From: Rossellomorea aquimaris | GTDB taxonomy: Bacteria > Bacillota > Bacilli > Bacillales > Bacillaceae_B | DNA length: 64,000 bases | NCBI RefSeq assembly: GCF_008180865.1 | Contig: NZ_VTEX01000002.1 | Location: 930,001-994,000, forward strand | Direction: 5' to 3' | Part shown: positions 26,088-35,416 of the stretch, piece by piece | Layout: every line of letters starts with the position of its first letter | Numbering within the stretch: position 1 is the stretch's first letter | Position numbers and translations under genes: made by a program | The notes under the pieces: generated by a model | Databases searched by the model: none | Told to the model about the DNA's origin: nothing | The model's input: only the letters and a program-made list of their open reading frames with translations

Positions 26088-26104
26088 AACGTTATTAATT
26101 CGTT
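26088..26104. promoter_or_regulatory. Candidate PaaX operator upstream of paaK
   Basis: AACGTTATTAATTCGTT, a 17-bp AACG-N9-CGTT palindrome. A further half-site (AACGTT) lies about 50 bp upstream, in the spacer of a possible TTGACA-N17-TATCTT promoter on the minus strand. Confidence 0.65.
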
Positions 26105-26159
26105 TATGTAATTATGTGTTATATTTATCTACTCAAAAGATAACGTTTCTGCTGAATAT

Positions 26160-26611
26160 TGTCAATATATTTTCAGAAAATTCCTTCAAAGAAAATTCGG
26201 TGACGGATAGGTGAGAAGCGAGCTAGTGGAAAGGTATCTTTATTGGAATCGGCATAAAGGGGTATGAGAATCCGTTTCGCCGTTAAATTTGGAATTTCGC
26301 TGATAAAATCAAAAATACGCCGTTATTTGTACCCTAGTGATATAAACCAACCAAAGCATGGGTAAAATTTACCTTTAGTTGCTTCCATTGAGGCACAGAA
26401 AAATGCAAACCACCCTTTATAAGTTCTATTTTCTAAAAAATATTGCATTTTCTAAGTAAATGTCCCTTTCTTCATGTCTTAAGGTGATTGATTTGTAGCT
26501 TCAAATCGTGATCACCAACCATTCTCCTTCCCTATACATCAAAGGCTCACCCCAAAAGAAGGACATCCCATCCCAATAGAGAAATCTTACCTATAACAAG
26601 GAGGCTATAAA
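26160..26611. other. Gene-free stretch upstream of paaK
   Basis: About 450 bp, AT-rich, between the divergent paaK and DUF899-fusion genes. Apart from promoter-like sequence near paaK I see no ORF with a ribosome binding site, repeat or hairpin. Confidence 0.5.
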
Positions 26612-27520
26612 ATGACCACATACGAAGGAACAAGAATGATCCAGGCTTTAGAGTTGGAAATCATGGAAAAGAAAAAGCAGCTTGCACAGCTGCGCAAAGA
26701 ACAAACGCCGCAAAAGGTTGAAAACTACCTCTTTTTAACAACTGACCAGAAAACCGTTACACTAGAGGAGCTTTTCAAAGACAAGGATGAACTTATTATC
26801 ATTCATAATATGGGGAGGAATTGCCGATATTGTTCCATGTGGGGGGATGGCTTTAATGGAGTGTATCATCATTTGTTAAGTCGTTGTGAATTTGTTCTAT
26901 CCTCTCCAGACGACCCGGCCGTTCAAGAAGACTTTGCGGCTTCAAAAGGGTGGTCCTTTCCGCTTGTATCATCGAAAGAGAACACTTTCTCAGAAGATCT
27001 CGGGTTTAAAAACGAGAATACCTCCATGCCGGGGGTATCCACTTTCAAGAAAAGTGAAGAAGGAATGATTTATCATTGCAGCTCCGCATACTTCGGTCCA
27101 GGAGATGAATATTGCGTCATTTATTCCTTACTGGATTTATTACAGGCTCCATCAGAAGATTTTGTCCCTCAGCTGAAGCATAACCATCGTTCATCCTTTC
27201 AGCTTACTAACAATATTGCCGTTGGAGTGAACCATTATCATGAGGCGATTCAATTTTACACGAAGATCATCGGAATGAAGGTTGAAGAGCGGGGAGCAAA
27301 TGAAACAAAGTTCTCGATGAATGGTCGGAATTTCTTCATTGAAGATAGTGATCATAACACCGTGCATTTCGAATTTGCTGTGGATGATTTTGAAAGAAGT
27401 AAGCAAAAGCTTCTGGACAGCGGCTGTAAGGTAGACCATGTCTATCATGGAAAAAGTGAAATGATATCTGATCCGTTTGGATTAAAGTTTCATTTGTATG
27501 AAGTCCGTAAAACCAACTAA
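26612..27520 (+). CDS. DUF899 (thioredoxin-like) - glyoxalase/VOC fusion protein
   Basis: Two-domain protein of 302 aa. Residues 1-180 resemble DUF899, a thioredoxin-like fold (ELIIIHNMGRNCRYCSMWGDGFNGV, with a CxxC-like CRYC). Residues about 195-300 form one vicinal-oxygen-chelate domain (NNIAVGVNHYHEAIQFYTKIIGM; MISDPFGLKFHLYEV). The function is unknown; the pieces suggest thiol redox or resistance chemistry. AAGGAGG precedes the ATG. It is monocistronic with a perfect terminator. Confidence 0.8.
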   Translation: MTTYEGTRMIQALELEIMEKKKQLAQLRKEQTPQKVENYLFLTTDQKTVTLEELFKDKDELIIIHNMGRNCRYCSMWGDGFNGVYHHLLSRCEFVLSSPDDPAVQEDFAASKGWSFPLVSSKENTFSEDLGFKNENTSMPGVSTFKKSEEGMIYHCSSAYFGPGDEYCVIYSLLDLLQAPSEDFVPQLKHNHRSSFQLTNNIAVGVNHYHEAIQFYTKIIGMKVEERGANETKFSMNGRNFFIEDSDHNTVHFEFAVDDFERSKQKLLDSGCKVDHVYHGKSEMISDPFGLKFHLYEVRKTN

Positions 27521-27521
27521 T

Positions 27522-27558
27522 AAAAAGCTTGCTTTGAAATTCAAAGCAAGCTTTTCTT
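27522..27558. terminator. Bidirectional terminator
   Basis: Perfect 15-bp stem AAAAGCTTGCTTTGA / TCAAAGCAAGCTTTT with a 3-nt loop, shared by the converging fusion gene and MFS gene. Confidence 0.9.
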
Positions 27559-27559
27559 A

Positions 27560-29158
27560 TTATTCAGTAGCCGGTTTAAGCGTTGTCTCCTCTTTGATCG
27601 CTTCTTCCTGCAACTCTTTATCTCGTTTGATTCTTCCATTTCCGACTGACAGGGCTACTCCCACGCCAATCGCGATAAAGATTAAACCAGTTAAGAATAC
27701 AGTTGTGAAGGCATCAGACCATGCTGTTTCAATGGAAGCAATCACGATGCTGCCTACCTCTTTCGGAACATCAAGTAAACCTGGTGTTACAAGCAGGCCG
27801 AACAATGCATCTGTTTTCTCACTTAACCCTGCAAGGATTTGACTTGCAGCTGGATTATCCTGCTGTGCCGTCACTTCCTTCATATTCTCTTGAAGTGATT
27901 GATTCATAACGGCGTTCAATACTGTAATCCCAATCGTTCCACCGATCGAGCGGAAGAAGGTGGCCGATGAAGTGACAGCCCCCAATCGGGACTTAGGGAA
28001 TTCATTTTGAACAGCAATCATAAGTGTTGGCATCACCAGTCCCATTCCAAATCCCATGACCACCATAAAAAAGTATGCTGTATATTCTTTAGAATCCGGA
28101 CCCATCGTACTCATCAAGAAAAAGCCGACTACAGTAGTGAGCATACCTGCCGTAAGGACGGTGCGGTATTTCAGTTTCAGTAATAATCTTCCTCCGATGA
28201 TACTTGCCATAATCATCGCGATCATCATTGGAGTCATGGTGGAACCTGCCTGGGTTGGTGTAACTCCGAGAATCCCCTGCATGAACATCGGTACAAACAT
28301 AATCGCTCCGAACATTCCTAGACCCAGCAGGAAACCTAACGCATTCGTCGTCGCAAACACTCTATTCTTAAACAGGCTTAGATCCAGGATTGGTTCTTTT
28401 GCTTTGTTTTCGATGAAACCAAACAGAAGCAGTAACACGATGGAACCACCAAAAATCAGAAAGCTTGTTCCTGACGTCCACTCGAATTTGTCTCCTCCGA
28501 AATTCAAGCCTATCAATAAAAGCACTAACGCCGGAATCAGGGTAATGATCCCTAAATAATCTATGCTCACCTTATCTGTCGGGCGTCCAACGTTTTCATA
28601 CTTCAAACCGATGAACAATAGAAGCGCAGATAATAAACCAAATGGTACGTTAATCAAGAAAATCCAGTGCCAGCTGATTGTATCAACGATAAAGCCCCCA
28701 ATAAATGGACCGATAACGGAGCTTAAACCGAATAGCGCTCCAAACACCCCCTGCCACTTGGCGCGCTGCTCAGCCGTGAAGATATCTCCAATGATCGTTT
28801 GGGATAGAGGCATGATCATTCCTCCACCAATCCCTTGAAGACCGCGATATAACACAAGCTGTTCCATGGAAGTGGCCGTTGCACACAGTCCCGATCCAAT
28901 GATAAAAATGATGACTCCGATTAAATACAATAATCTCCTGCCATATAAATCCGATAATTTCCCGACAATCGGAGTAACGGTAGTAGAAGTAATCAGATAA
29001 GCCGTGGTCACCCACGCAAAAATGGAAAAGCCGTTCAATTCAGCAATGATCGTTGGCATTGCTGTCCCTACTACGGTTTGTTCGAGGGCACTAAAGAACA
29101 TCCCGATGATCAGGCCAGTCAGAACTAAGCGTTTATTAATCCCTGGTTGTATGGACAT
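27560..29158 (-). CDS. MFS multidrug exporter (DHA2, 14-TM)
   Basis: Proton-coupled drug exporter of the EmrB/QacA type (532 aa) with 14 hydrophobic segments. The motif-A loop reads GKLSDLYGRRLLYLIG, and the N-terminal segment has FFSALEQTVVGTAMPTI. It lies 15 bp after a MarR regulator gene, which almost certainly represses it. Substrate unknown. Confidence 0.9.
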   Translation of the reverse strand: MSIQPGINKRLVLTGLIIGMFFSALEQTVVGTAMPTIIAELNGFSIFAWVTTAYLITSTTVTPIVGKLSDLYGRRLLYLIGVIIFIIGSGLCATATSMEQLVLYRGLQGIGGGMIMPLSQTIIGDIFTAEQRAKWQGVFGALFGLSSVIGPFIGGFIVDTISWHWIFLINVPFGLLSALLLFIGLKYENVGRPTDKVSIDYLGIITLIPALVLLLIGLNFGGDKFEWTSGTSFLIFGGSIVLLLLFGFIENKAKEPILDLSLFKNRVFATTNALGFLLGLGMFGAIMFVPMFMQGILGVTPTQAGSTMTPMMIAMIMASIIGGRLLLKLKYRTVLTAGMLTTVVGFFLMSTMGPDSKEYTAYFFMVVMGFGMGLVMPTLMIAVQNEFPKSRLGAVTSSATFFRSIGGTIGITVLNAVMNQSLQENMKEVTAQQDNPAASQILAGLSEKTDALFGLLVTPGLLDVPKEVGSIVIASIETAWSDAFTTVFLTGLIFIAIGVGVALSVGNGRIKRDKELQEEAIKEETTLKPATE

Positions 29159-29173
29159 AATATGTTTCTCTCC

Positions 29174-29632
29174 TTATTCTTCTGTTGTTTGATTTTCCAC
29201 GGCTGAAGCGAGCTTTTCATATATCATGACAAGTTGATTGACATCTTCTTCATCAAGAAAAGCCAGATAGCGTGAAAAAATTTCTCTTCTTTTGGCTTTT
29301 GCCTTCTCAAAAACCTCATGTCCCGCCGCTGTTAGATCCAGTTTCACGATGCGTCGGTCCTTTTCATCCCTTTCCCGGGTGACAAAGTCATTTTTGAGTA
29401 ATCGGTCGATCATGACCGTAATCGCACTGGGCTTTACGTCCAGCCTATCTGCAAGTTCCGTCGATTTTGTACCTTCTGATGCAGATAAGAGATAAAGAAT
29501 ATAAAACTGAGGACCTGTTAAATTCATTTCTTTCAATGAAGAAGTCAGATCTTGTTGAATATGTCTGTTCGAGGTTTGAAATGCATTGAACAAACGATCT
29601 ATATAAGAATGCTGGATATGCTTCGGGTCCAT
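29174..29632 (-). CDS. MarR-family repressor
   Basis: Winged-helix dimeric regulator (152 aa): GPQFYILYLLSASEG, SAITVMIDRLLKNDFVTRERDEKDRR (recognition helix and wing). GGAGG precedes the ATG. It is first in a two-gene operon with the MFS exporter. A TAACCTA/TAGGTTA palindrome overlies its own promoter, giving the standard ligand-released autorepression scheme. Confidence 0.92.
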   Translation of the reverse strand: MDPKHIQHSYIDRLFNAFQTSNRHIQQDLTSSLKEMNLTGPQFYILYLLSASEGTKSTELADRLDVKPSAITVMIDRLLKNDFVTRERDEKDRRIVKLDLTAAGHEVFEKAKAKRREIFSRYLAFLDEEDVNQLVMIYEKLASAVENQTTEE

Positions 29633-29667
29633 CTTGCGCCTCCACTTCTATTCAATCCATTAATATT

Positions 29668-29708
29668 TAACCTATTTAAATATTAATTAGGTTATGTAAA
29701 AAAGTCAA
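29668..29708 (-). promoter_or_regulatory. marR-MFS promoter with MarR operator
   Basis: Minus strand TTGACT (29703-29708), 17-bp spacer, TAATAT (29680-29685). The inverted repeat TAACCTA (29668-29674) / TAGGTTA (29688-29694) straddles the -10 box. Confidence 0.75.
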
Positions 29709-29957
29709 CGATTTTTTCTCCCTGACATCTGTTGAATAAAAGTCAGAAAAAAATCCATATTAAAAACTTTTTCAAGTAAATGCTTACATGTGAATTTACA
29801 TTTTTTCTTATGAACGAAGTCTGGGGACAGAATTTTAAATCATTCGCTTAAAAGGATGATCCGGTCAGGTGTCATTTTAGACATTCGGAGACAACTGATT
29901 TTGGATCGGCCTCTTTTTCGTATATGATAGACATTATGAAATAATAGACCTGAATGG
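29709..29957. other. Intergenic stretch between marR and gntR
   Basis: AT-rich, divergent promoter region. CTGGGGACAG at 29821 resembles a fragment of Bacillaceae intergenic repeats. I see no ORF or strong hairpin. Confidence 0.4.
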
Positions 29958-30650
29958 ATGATGAACGTGAAAAAGAGACAAACCGCAGAGTTTAGAGTGT
30001 ATGGGCAACTGAAGGATGCCTTACTTGCCAGAAAGATTGCTCCCGGTACCCAGCTTGTGGAACAAATCATCTCTCTGAAGATGGATGTGAGCAGAACCCC
30101 CATCCGGCATGCGTTGAAACGACTGGAAGCCGAAGGACTGGTTCAGATCATTCCGAATCGAGGCGCATTTGTCGTCCATCCTACAAAAGAAGAGATTATA
30201 TCTTTCTTTGAATTAAGGAAAGAACTAGAATTCCTTACGGTCAAATATGGCCTCCCAAAGGTGAAAAAAGCACATATGTCAAAGCTTTATGCATTTCTTG
30301 AAGATGAACAGGAAACCTATAAACAAAAGGATCTGTTAAAATATGTCGAGCTCAATAAACAGTTTCATTTATTCCTTGCAGATGTGAGCGGGAATAAATT
30401 CCTGATACGATATATGGATGAAATGCTTACTCAGTCTAACGTCTATCTGTTTTTATTTGATGTGTTTTATCATGTGGAACCGGGTGAGAACGTGCGTTTC
30501 CGCGAACATGAAGAAATGGTGAAGGCGATTGAAAACAAAGATCAGCAAACACTTTTGGAACTGATCGATCTTCATATGAAGCATAGTTTTGATGATTTGA
30601 GACTGGATGATAATGGGTATTCTTCACTTGAGTCTGTTTTAGTAGATTAA
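29958..30650 (+). CDS. GntR-family regulator (FadR/FCD type)
   Basis: 230 aa: N-terminal winged helix (RVYGQLKDALLARKIAPGTQL, SRTPIRHALKRLEAEGLVQIIPNRGAFV) and C-terminal FCD ligand-binding domain with metal-binding histidines (FHLFLADVSGN, HEEMVKAI, DLHMKHS). The exact start is unsure: ATG ATG AAC GTG run together with a weak Shine-Dalgarno. It stands alone between promoter and terminator, so its targets are not indicated by neighbours. Confidence 0.88.
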   Translation: MMNVKKRQTAEFRVYGQLKDALLARKIAPGTQLVEQIISLKMDVSRTPIRHALKRLEAEGLVQIIPNRGAFVVHPTKEEIISFFELRKELEFLTVKYGLPKVKKAHMSKLYAFLEDEQETYKQKDLLKYVELNKQFHLFLADVSGNKFLIRYMDEMLTQSNVYLFLFDVFYHVEPGENVRFREHEEMVKAIENKDQQTLLELIDLHMKHSFDDLRLDDNGYSSLESVLVD

Positions 30651-30655
30651 TGTAC

Positions 30656-30702
30656 GAAAAAAGCCGGTTCCCACCTTGTCTTTGCGTGGGAATCGGCTTT
30701 TA
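30656..30702. terminator. Bidirectional terminator
   Basis: AAAGCCGGTTCCCAC / GTGGGAATCGGCTTT stem (one G-U pair) with A- and T-runs, between gntR and the ABC-F gene. Confidence 0.88.
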
Positions 30703-30705
30703 CAA

Positions 30706-32262
30706 TTAGAATAATTTCGTTGTCCAGTTTTCACAGTTCCATACTTCTGTCGCCACATCCTGATAGAATTCAGGTTCGTGACTGATTAAGAGAACGGTGC
30801 CTTTGTATTCTTTAAGGGCCCTTTTCAATTCTTCTTTTGCCTCAACGTCCAAGTGATTGGTCGGTTCGTCGAATACAAGGACGTTCGATTCTTTGTTCAT
30901 CAATTTACACAGGCGGACCTTCGCTTTTTCTCCACCGCTGAGCACTTCTACCTTGCTTTCGATATGCTTTGTCGTCAGGCCGCATTTCGCCAGGGCAGCA
31001 CGCACTTCCGCTTGATTGAAGGAAGGGAACTCATTCCACACCTCTTCAATACAAGTGTTATTATTCTTAGTCTTGATTTCCTGTTCAAAATAACCGATAT
31101 GAAGATAGTCTCCAAGCTCCACTGAACCTGAAATGGGTTTGATTTCTCCCAAGATACTTCGTAGTAGAGTCGTCTTTCCGATACCATTGGCTCCAGATAG
31201 AGCAATCTTCTGACCGCGTTCCATCTTGAGGTTCAGTGGCTTCGACAATGGTTCATCATAACCAATTACAAGGTCTTTTGTTTCAAAGATGACCCTGCCA
31301 GCGGTTCTCGCTTGTTTGAAATGGAACTCTGGCTTGGGCTTTTCGGCAGCCAGTTCAATCATATCCATCTTATCCAGCTTCTTCTGACGGGACATCGCCA
31401 TGTTACGAGTAGACACACGTGCTTTATTGCGGGCTACGAAATCCTTCAGTTCTGAAATTTCCTGCTGTTGTCTCTTAAAGGCAGACTCAAGCTGTTGCTT
31501 CTTCATTTCATGGACGCGTTTGAATTCATGGTAGTCTCCAGCATAACGATTCAGCTCTTGATTTTCCATATGATAAATAAGGTTAATGACACTATTTAAG
31601 AATGGAATATCATGTGAGATCAGGATAAACGCATTTTCATATTCCTGCAGGTAGCGTCTCAACCAATTGATATGTTGTTCATCAAGATAGTTGGTAGGCT
31701 CATCGAGTAATAGAATTTCCGGTTTTTCCAGTAAAAGCTTCGCCAGTAAGACTTTCGTTCTTTGTCCTCCACTTAAATCGTGAACATCCTTATCCAAGCC
31801 GATATCATCTAATCCCAGGCCTCGCCCGATTTCTTCCACCTTTGCGTCAATGATATAAAAATCATTATTCGTAAGGGCATCTTGAAGTGTCCCGGTTTCT
31901 TCCAGCAATCCTTCCAGCTCTTCTGGAGTGGCTTCTCCCATTTTGGCAAATAACTCATTCATTTCCGTTTCCATGTCAAACAGATATTGAAAGGCTGTTT
32001 TCAATACATCCCGGATCGTCATTCCCTGCTTCAGCTGAGCATGCTGATCTAAGTAACCGATACGGATTCGCTTCGCCCATTCCACTTTTCCTTCATCAGG
32101 CTCAAGCTTTCCTGTAATGATATTCATAAATGTAGACTTTCCTTCTCCATTGGCACCGATCAAGCCGATATGCTCACCCTTTAACAAACGGAAAGAAACG
32201 TCATTAAAAATCGCACGGTCACCGAAACCGTGAGTCAAATTTTGAACTGATAATAAACTCAT
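30706..32262 (-). CDS. ABC-F family ATPase (YfmM-like)
   Basis: Soluble protein (518 aa) with two ABC domains and no membrane segment: Walker A motifs GANGEGKST and GANGIGKTT, signatures LSGGQRTKVLL and LSGGEKAKVRL, and both Walker B motifs followed by EPTNYLD / EPTNHLD. The linker (about 235-320) is highly charged, as in ribosome-acting ABC-F factors. Length and opening resemble B. subtilis YfmM. The likely role is translation or ribosome protection; I see no regulatory leader. Confidence 0.88.
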   Translation of the reverse strand: MSLLSVQNLTHGFGDRAIFNDVSFRLLKGEHIGLIGANGEGKSTFMNIITGKLEPDEGKVEWAKRIRIGYLDQHAQLKQGMTIRDVLKTAFQYLFDMETEMNELFAKMGEATPEELEGLLEETGTLQDALTNNDFYIIDAKVEEIGRGLGLDDIGLDKDVHDLSGGQRTKVLLAKLLLEKPEILLLDEPTNYLDEQHINWLRRYLQEYENAFILISHDIPFLNSVINLIYHMENQELNRYAGDYHEFKRVHEMKKQQLESAFKRQQQEISELKDFVARNKARVSTRNMAMSRQKKLDKMDMIELAAEKPKPEFHFKQARTAGRVIFETKDLVIGYDEPLSKPLNLKMERGQKIALSGANGIGKTTLLRSILGEIKPISGSVELGDYLHIGYFEQEIKTKNNNTCIEEVWNEFPSFNQAEVRAALAKCGLTTKHIESKVEVLSGGEKAKVRLCKLMNKESNVLVFDEPTNHLDVEAKEELKRALKEYKGTVLLISHEPEFYQDVATEVWNCENWTTKLF

Positions 32263-32365
32263 ATTGTAAACACCTTTTCTTTATATACTAAAATTCGCTC
32301 CCTTTATTATAAGGGTCATTACGCTTAGAAGATAGAGGGAAATAAGCTGGTGTTTTTTTCTTTCT

Positions 32366-33481
32366 TTACCCGATGGCCCCTGCTACATCATAGTCAGAAG
32401 GATCCAGTTCCGTAGGTTCACCAAGTGCAAGCTTCGCAAGCTCCGAACCAAGATACGGGCCGACCGTCAATCCAGATGCTCCAAGCCCATTCGCTACCAA
32501 CACCCCAGGAAGTCCCGGCATCGCTCCGAAAACGGGGAGAAAACCGGGAGTGAATGGTCGAAACCCCACCCTTGTTTCAATCACTGTACTGTTATGGATG
32601 CCGGGTGCCACTTCCATCGCTTTGTGAAGAACTTCATGTAAACCACCTGCTGTTACCCGACGGTCGAACCCCATCTCATTTTCATGTGTGGCTCCTGCTA
32701 CGACTCTTCCCTCAGGAAAAGCAAGAAGATATTGGTCATTTGGCGGCATGACAACAGGCCACCCACTCGTTTCTTCCCCCTTTACCTCTAAATGAAGAAT
32801 TTGCGCTTTTTGCGAAGATACTAAAAAGTTTATTCCCATCGGTTCAAAAAGTGCCTTCGCCCAAACACCTGCAGTGACGATCACTTCATCTGCTTCCAGC
32901 TTTTCTTCATCCATTGTAACGCCTGTGATCCTGTTATGATCTTTCAGAAGCTTGGCATCCCCTTGTCGGAATATCGCCCCATTCTTTTTGGCTCCGTTTA
33001 TAAGCGCCTGCCGCATTGCTCTTCCGTCAACTCGTGCAGCCCCACTTACATGAACAGCTTGATATTCCTCAGATAAAAGCGGGAAATGTTGACGTGTTTC
33101 CTCAGCTGTAAGAAGAGTGAGTTCACCGATTTCAGGTGCATCCTCCCTGCGTTTTTCCGCTCTCTCCACCATTTTCCGAAGTTTATTTTCATCGGTATGA
33201 AGGCTGATCGCCCCTACACGCTTATACCCTGTCTCAGTTTCTCCATCCGCTTCCAGCTGCTGAATGATTCCCGGATAATACTTCGCCCCACCTTTGGCCA
33301 GTCGATACCACACTTTATTCCGACGTTGGGAAAGCCAAGGACAGACAATTCCCGCTGCGGCATCGGTTGCTTGTCCAGGGTCTTGACGGTCAACTACTGT
33401 TACGTGCGCTCCGGCCTTAGCAAGATGGTAAGCCGTAGAAGCTCCAAGAATTCCAGCTCCGACAACAATATATGATTTCAT
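32366..33481 (-). CDS. FAD-dependent DAO-family amino-acid oxidase/dehydrogenase
   Basis: 371 aa of the glycine/D-amino-acid oxidase family, similar to B. subtilis YurR. The FAD dinucleotide motif is VVGAGILGASTAYHLA; the C-terminal FAD contact is VANGLGASGLTVGPYLG. AAAAGGTG precedes the ATG. No signal peptide, so cytoplasmic or membrane-associated. The substrate (D-amino acid, glycine or N-methyl amino acid) is not readable from sequence. Confidence 0.85.
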   Translation of the reverse strand: MKSYIVVGAGILGASTAYHLAKAGAHVTVVDRQDPGQATDAAAGIVCPWLSQRRNKVWYRLAKGGAKYYPGIIQQLEADGETETGYKRVGAISLHTDENKLRKMVERAEKRREDAPEIGELTLLTAEETRQHFPLLSEEYQAVHVSGAARVDGRAMRQALINGAKKNGAIFRQGDAKLLKDHNRITGVTMDEEKLEADEVIVTAGVWAKALFEPMGINFLVSSQKAQILHLEVKGEETSGWPVVMPPNDQYLLAFPEGRVVAGATHENEMGFDRRVTAGGLHEVLHKAMEVAPGIHNSTVIETRVGFRPFTPGFLPVFGAMPGLPGVLVANGLGASGLTVGPYLGSELAKLALGEPTELDPSDYDVAGAIG

Positions 33482-33575
33482 TTAAAACACCTTTTCATTA
33501 CGTTTTTTCTTTATTTTACTTGAGAAGAAAGGGGAACTCAATGAAGGTGCGGTTTTCAAGGAATGTGATCTTGTT

Positions 33576-33611
33576 GTACCAGGTACATTTCAGAACATCT
33601 GTACCTGGTAC
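33576..33611. repeat. Perfect 12-bp inverted repeat
   Basis: GTACCAGGTACA (33576-33587) and TGTACCTGGTAC (33600-33611), 12-nt loop, no T-run. It looks like another small palindromic repeat of the REP-like kind. Confidence 0.6.
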
Positions 33612-33683
33612 TACTAACATCACTACACCCCCCAAATACCACCAACAATTCCAGACAATTCTCACTACTTTTTTCGAAATAGA

Positions 33684-33713
33684 TTGACAAGTTGTTTTGA
33701 TTCATGATAAAAA
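33684..33713 (+). promoter_or_regulatory. Promoter of the T-box transcript
   Basis: TTGACA (33684-33689), 18-bp spacer, TAAAAA (33708-33713). Confidence 0.6.
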
Positions 33714-33964
33714 TTGTATAACCTAATATTGAATAAGCTTTGATGGAAACAAGTAGCGAACATTTCCCTGTTAAAGAGAGCCGGTGGTTGGTGTGAACCG
33801 GTACAAAGATGATTGGTGAATTTCGATTCCTGAGCTTCTTTTGACGAGATCAAAAGACGGTTAAGGCCGTTATGTGTGAAGAGTGATGAGAAATGTTTTC
33901 TCATAACTAGGGTGGTACCGCGATATCCAAATCGTCCCTACGATATGTAGGGGCGATTTTTTTG
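33714..33964 (+). ncRNA. T-box leader, probably tRNA-Phe specific
   Basis: Stem I is closed by AAGCT/AGCTT and GGAA/TTCC, with an AGTA motif, the AGAGAGCCGGTGG apical part, and the specifier side reading GTGAATTTCGA. After GAA both possible frames give a Phe codon (TTT or TTC). The T-box AGGGTGGTACCGCG is at 33909-33922; its TGGT pairs with an ACCA tRNA end, as in tRNA-Phe but not tRNA-Trp. The terminator is AAATCGTCCCTAC (33929-33941) / GTAGGGGCGATTT (33947-33959) plus T-run. Uncharged tRNA should switch on the transporter downstream. Confidence 0.9.
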
Positions 33965-34023
33965 TTGTTTTGCACCGTCCCCCACACGTCAATAATGAAC
34001 AGAAAACTGAGAGGAGAATAAGA

Positions 34024-35367
34024 ATGAGTCAACGCGAACAATGGTCATCAAAGATCGGCTTTATATTAGCGGCAGCAGGGTCTGCGATTGGATTGGGGGC
34101 AATTTGGAAATTCCCTTATATCGCCGGTCAAAATGGAGGTGGAGCATTCTTCCTGATCTTCATTCTATTTACTTTATTACTCGGACTTCCACTACTGCTT
34201 GCTGAATTCTCAATCGGACGGACATCCGGAAGCAATGCCGTTGATTCGTATCGAAAAATCGCCCCTGGTACACGCTGGCACTGGGTCGGGATTCTTGGGA
34301 TGATTACATCCTTTATCTTACTTTCCTTCTACAGTGTGATCGGGGGATGGATTGTCGTTTATTTATTTAAAGCCATTACGGGTCAATTGAATGATCTTTC
34401 CTCGGATCAATACGCAGAAGTATTTGGTGCAACGATCTCAAATCCTGTAACAAGTGTGTTTGTTCAATTCCTTTTCATCTTGATGACCATCATCGTGGTT
34501 GCTAAAGGGGTACAAAAAGGTATTGAACTGGCAAGTAAAATCATGATGCCGGCATTATTTATTTTATTTATTCTTTTGGTCATTCGTGCTGTAACCCTTG
34601 ATAACGCCATGGATGGTATCACATTCTTGTTGCAACCTGATTTTTCAAAGGTAACATCACAAACGATATTAGAAGCGATGGGACAATCGTTCTTCACGCT
34701 AAGTGTGGGTGTATCGGTGATGGTGACATATAGCTCTTACCTGCCGAAAACACAGAGCCTGCCAAGATCAGCCATATCCATAGTGGCTATGAATATCTTC
34801 ATCGTTCTGTTAGCAGGCTTGGCCATTTTCCCGGCAGTCTTTGCCTTTGATTTAGAACCTGGGGCGGGCCCGGTATTACTGTTTAATGTTTTACCGACCG
34901 TGTTCAGTCAACTTCCTTTTGGAATGTTCTTCTTCATTGCTTTCCTTGTCCTGTTCTTGTTCGCTGCATTAACTTCCGCGTTCTCCATGCTCGAAATCAT
35001 TGTTTCGGTCATTTCAAAAGGAGAACCTGAAAAGCGTAAAAAATGGTCTTGGATCATCGGACTTGCCATCTTTGTTTTCGGTATTCCATCTGCATTATCA
35101 TTTGGGATACTTGGGGATATCACGCTATTCGGTAAGACCATTTTTGACTTGGCTGATTTCGCTGTCAGCAATGTGCTGCTTCCGATTGGAGCACTGCTTA
35201 TCGCATTGTTCGTACCTATGAAAATGAAGAAAACAGCACTGTACGAAGAATTGAAGCATGGAAGCGGATTGAAGAGGGGACTATTCGAAACCTGGTTCTT
35301 CCTGATCCGTTATTTGGCTCCGTTGCTAATCATTATTGTCATGCTTGATGTATTGGGCCTGTTCTAA
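34024..35367 (+). CDS. NSS/SNF-family sodium-dependent amino-acid transporter
   Basis: Sodium symporter of the LeuT/MhsT fold (447 aa) with about 11-12 membrane segments. TM1 has the sodium/substrate motif [21 protein letters not shown]6 region reads [20 protein letters not shown]. The ATG at 34024 follows AGAGGAG. Control by a probable Phe-type T-box implies uptake of phenylalanine or another hydrophobic amino acid when the matching tRNA is uncharged, i.e. a biosynthetic-supply role distinct from the catabolic island to the left. Confidence 0.92.
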   Translation: MSQREQWSSKIGFILAAAGSAIGLGAIWKFPYIAGQNGGGAFFLIFILFTLLLGLPLLLAEFSIGRTSGSNAVDSYRKIAPGTRWHWVGILGMITSFILLSFYSVIGGWIVVYLFKAITGQLNDLSSDQYAEVFGATISNPVTSVFVQFLFILMTIIVVAKGVQKGIELASKIMMPALFILFILLVIRAVTLDNAMDGITFLLQPDFSKVTSQTILEAMGQSFFTLSVGVSVMVTYSSYLPKTQSLPRSAISIVAMNIFIVLLAGLAIFPAVFAFDLEPGAGPVLLFNVLPTVFSQLPFGMFFFIAFLVLFLFAALTSAFSMLEIIVSVISKGEPEKRKKWSWIIGLAIFVFGIPSALSFGILGDITLFGKTIFDLADFAVSNVLLPIGALLIALFVPMKMKKTALYEELKHGSGLKRGLFETWFFLIRYLAPLLIIIVMLDVLGLF

Positions 35368-35375
35368 TAGATGAT

Positions 35376-35415
35376 AAAAAAGGGTTGACCTGTCTAATAA
35401 GGTCGACCCTTTTTC
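35376..35415. terminator. Bidirectional terminator
   Basis: AAAAAGGGTTGACCT / AGGTCGACCCTTTTT stem with one wobble pair, between the NSS transporter and sodC. Confidence 0.88.
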
Positions 35416-35416
35416 A

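Noticed and set aside
33714..33964. Reading the T-box specifier as TGG (Trp) from GATTGGTGAA
   Set aside because: The TGG precedes the conserved GAA side of the specifier loop, and the T-box TGGT fits an A discriminator, not the G of bacterial tRNA-Trp.
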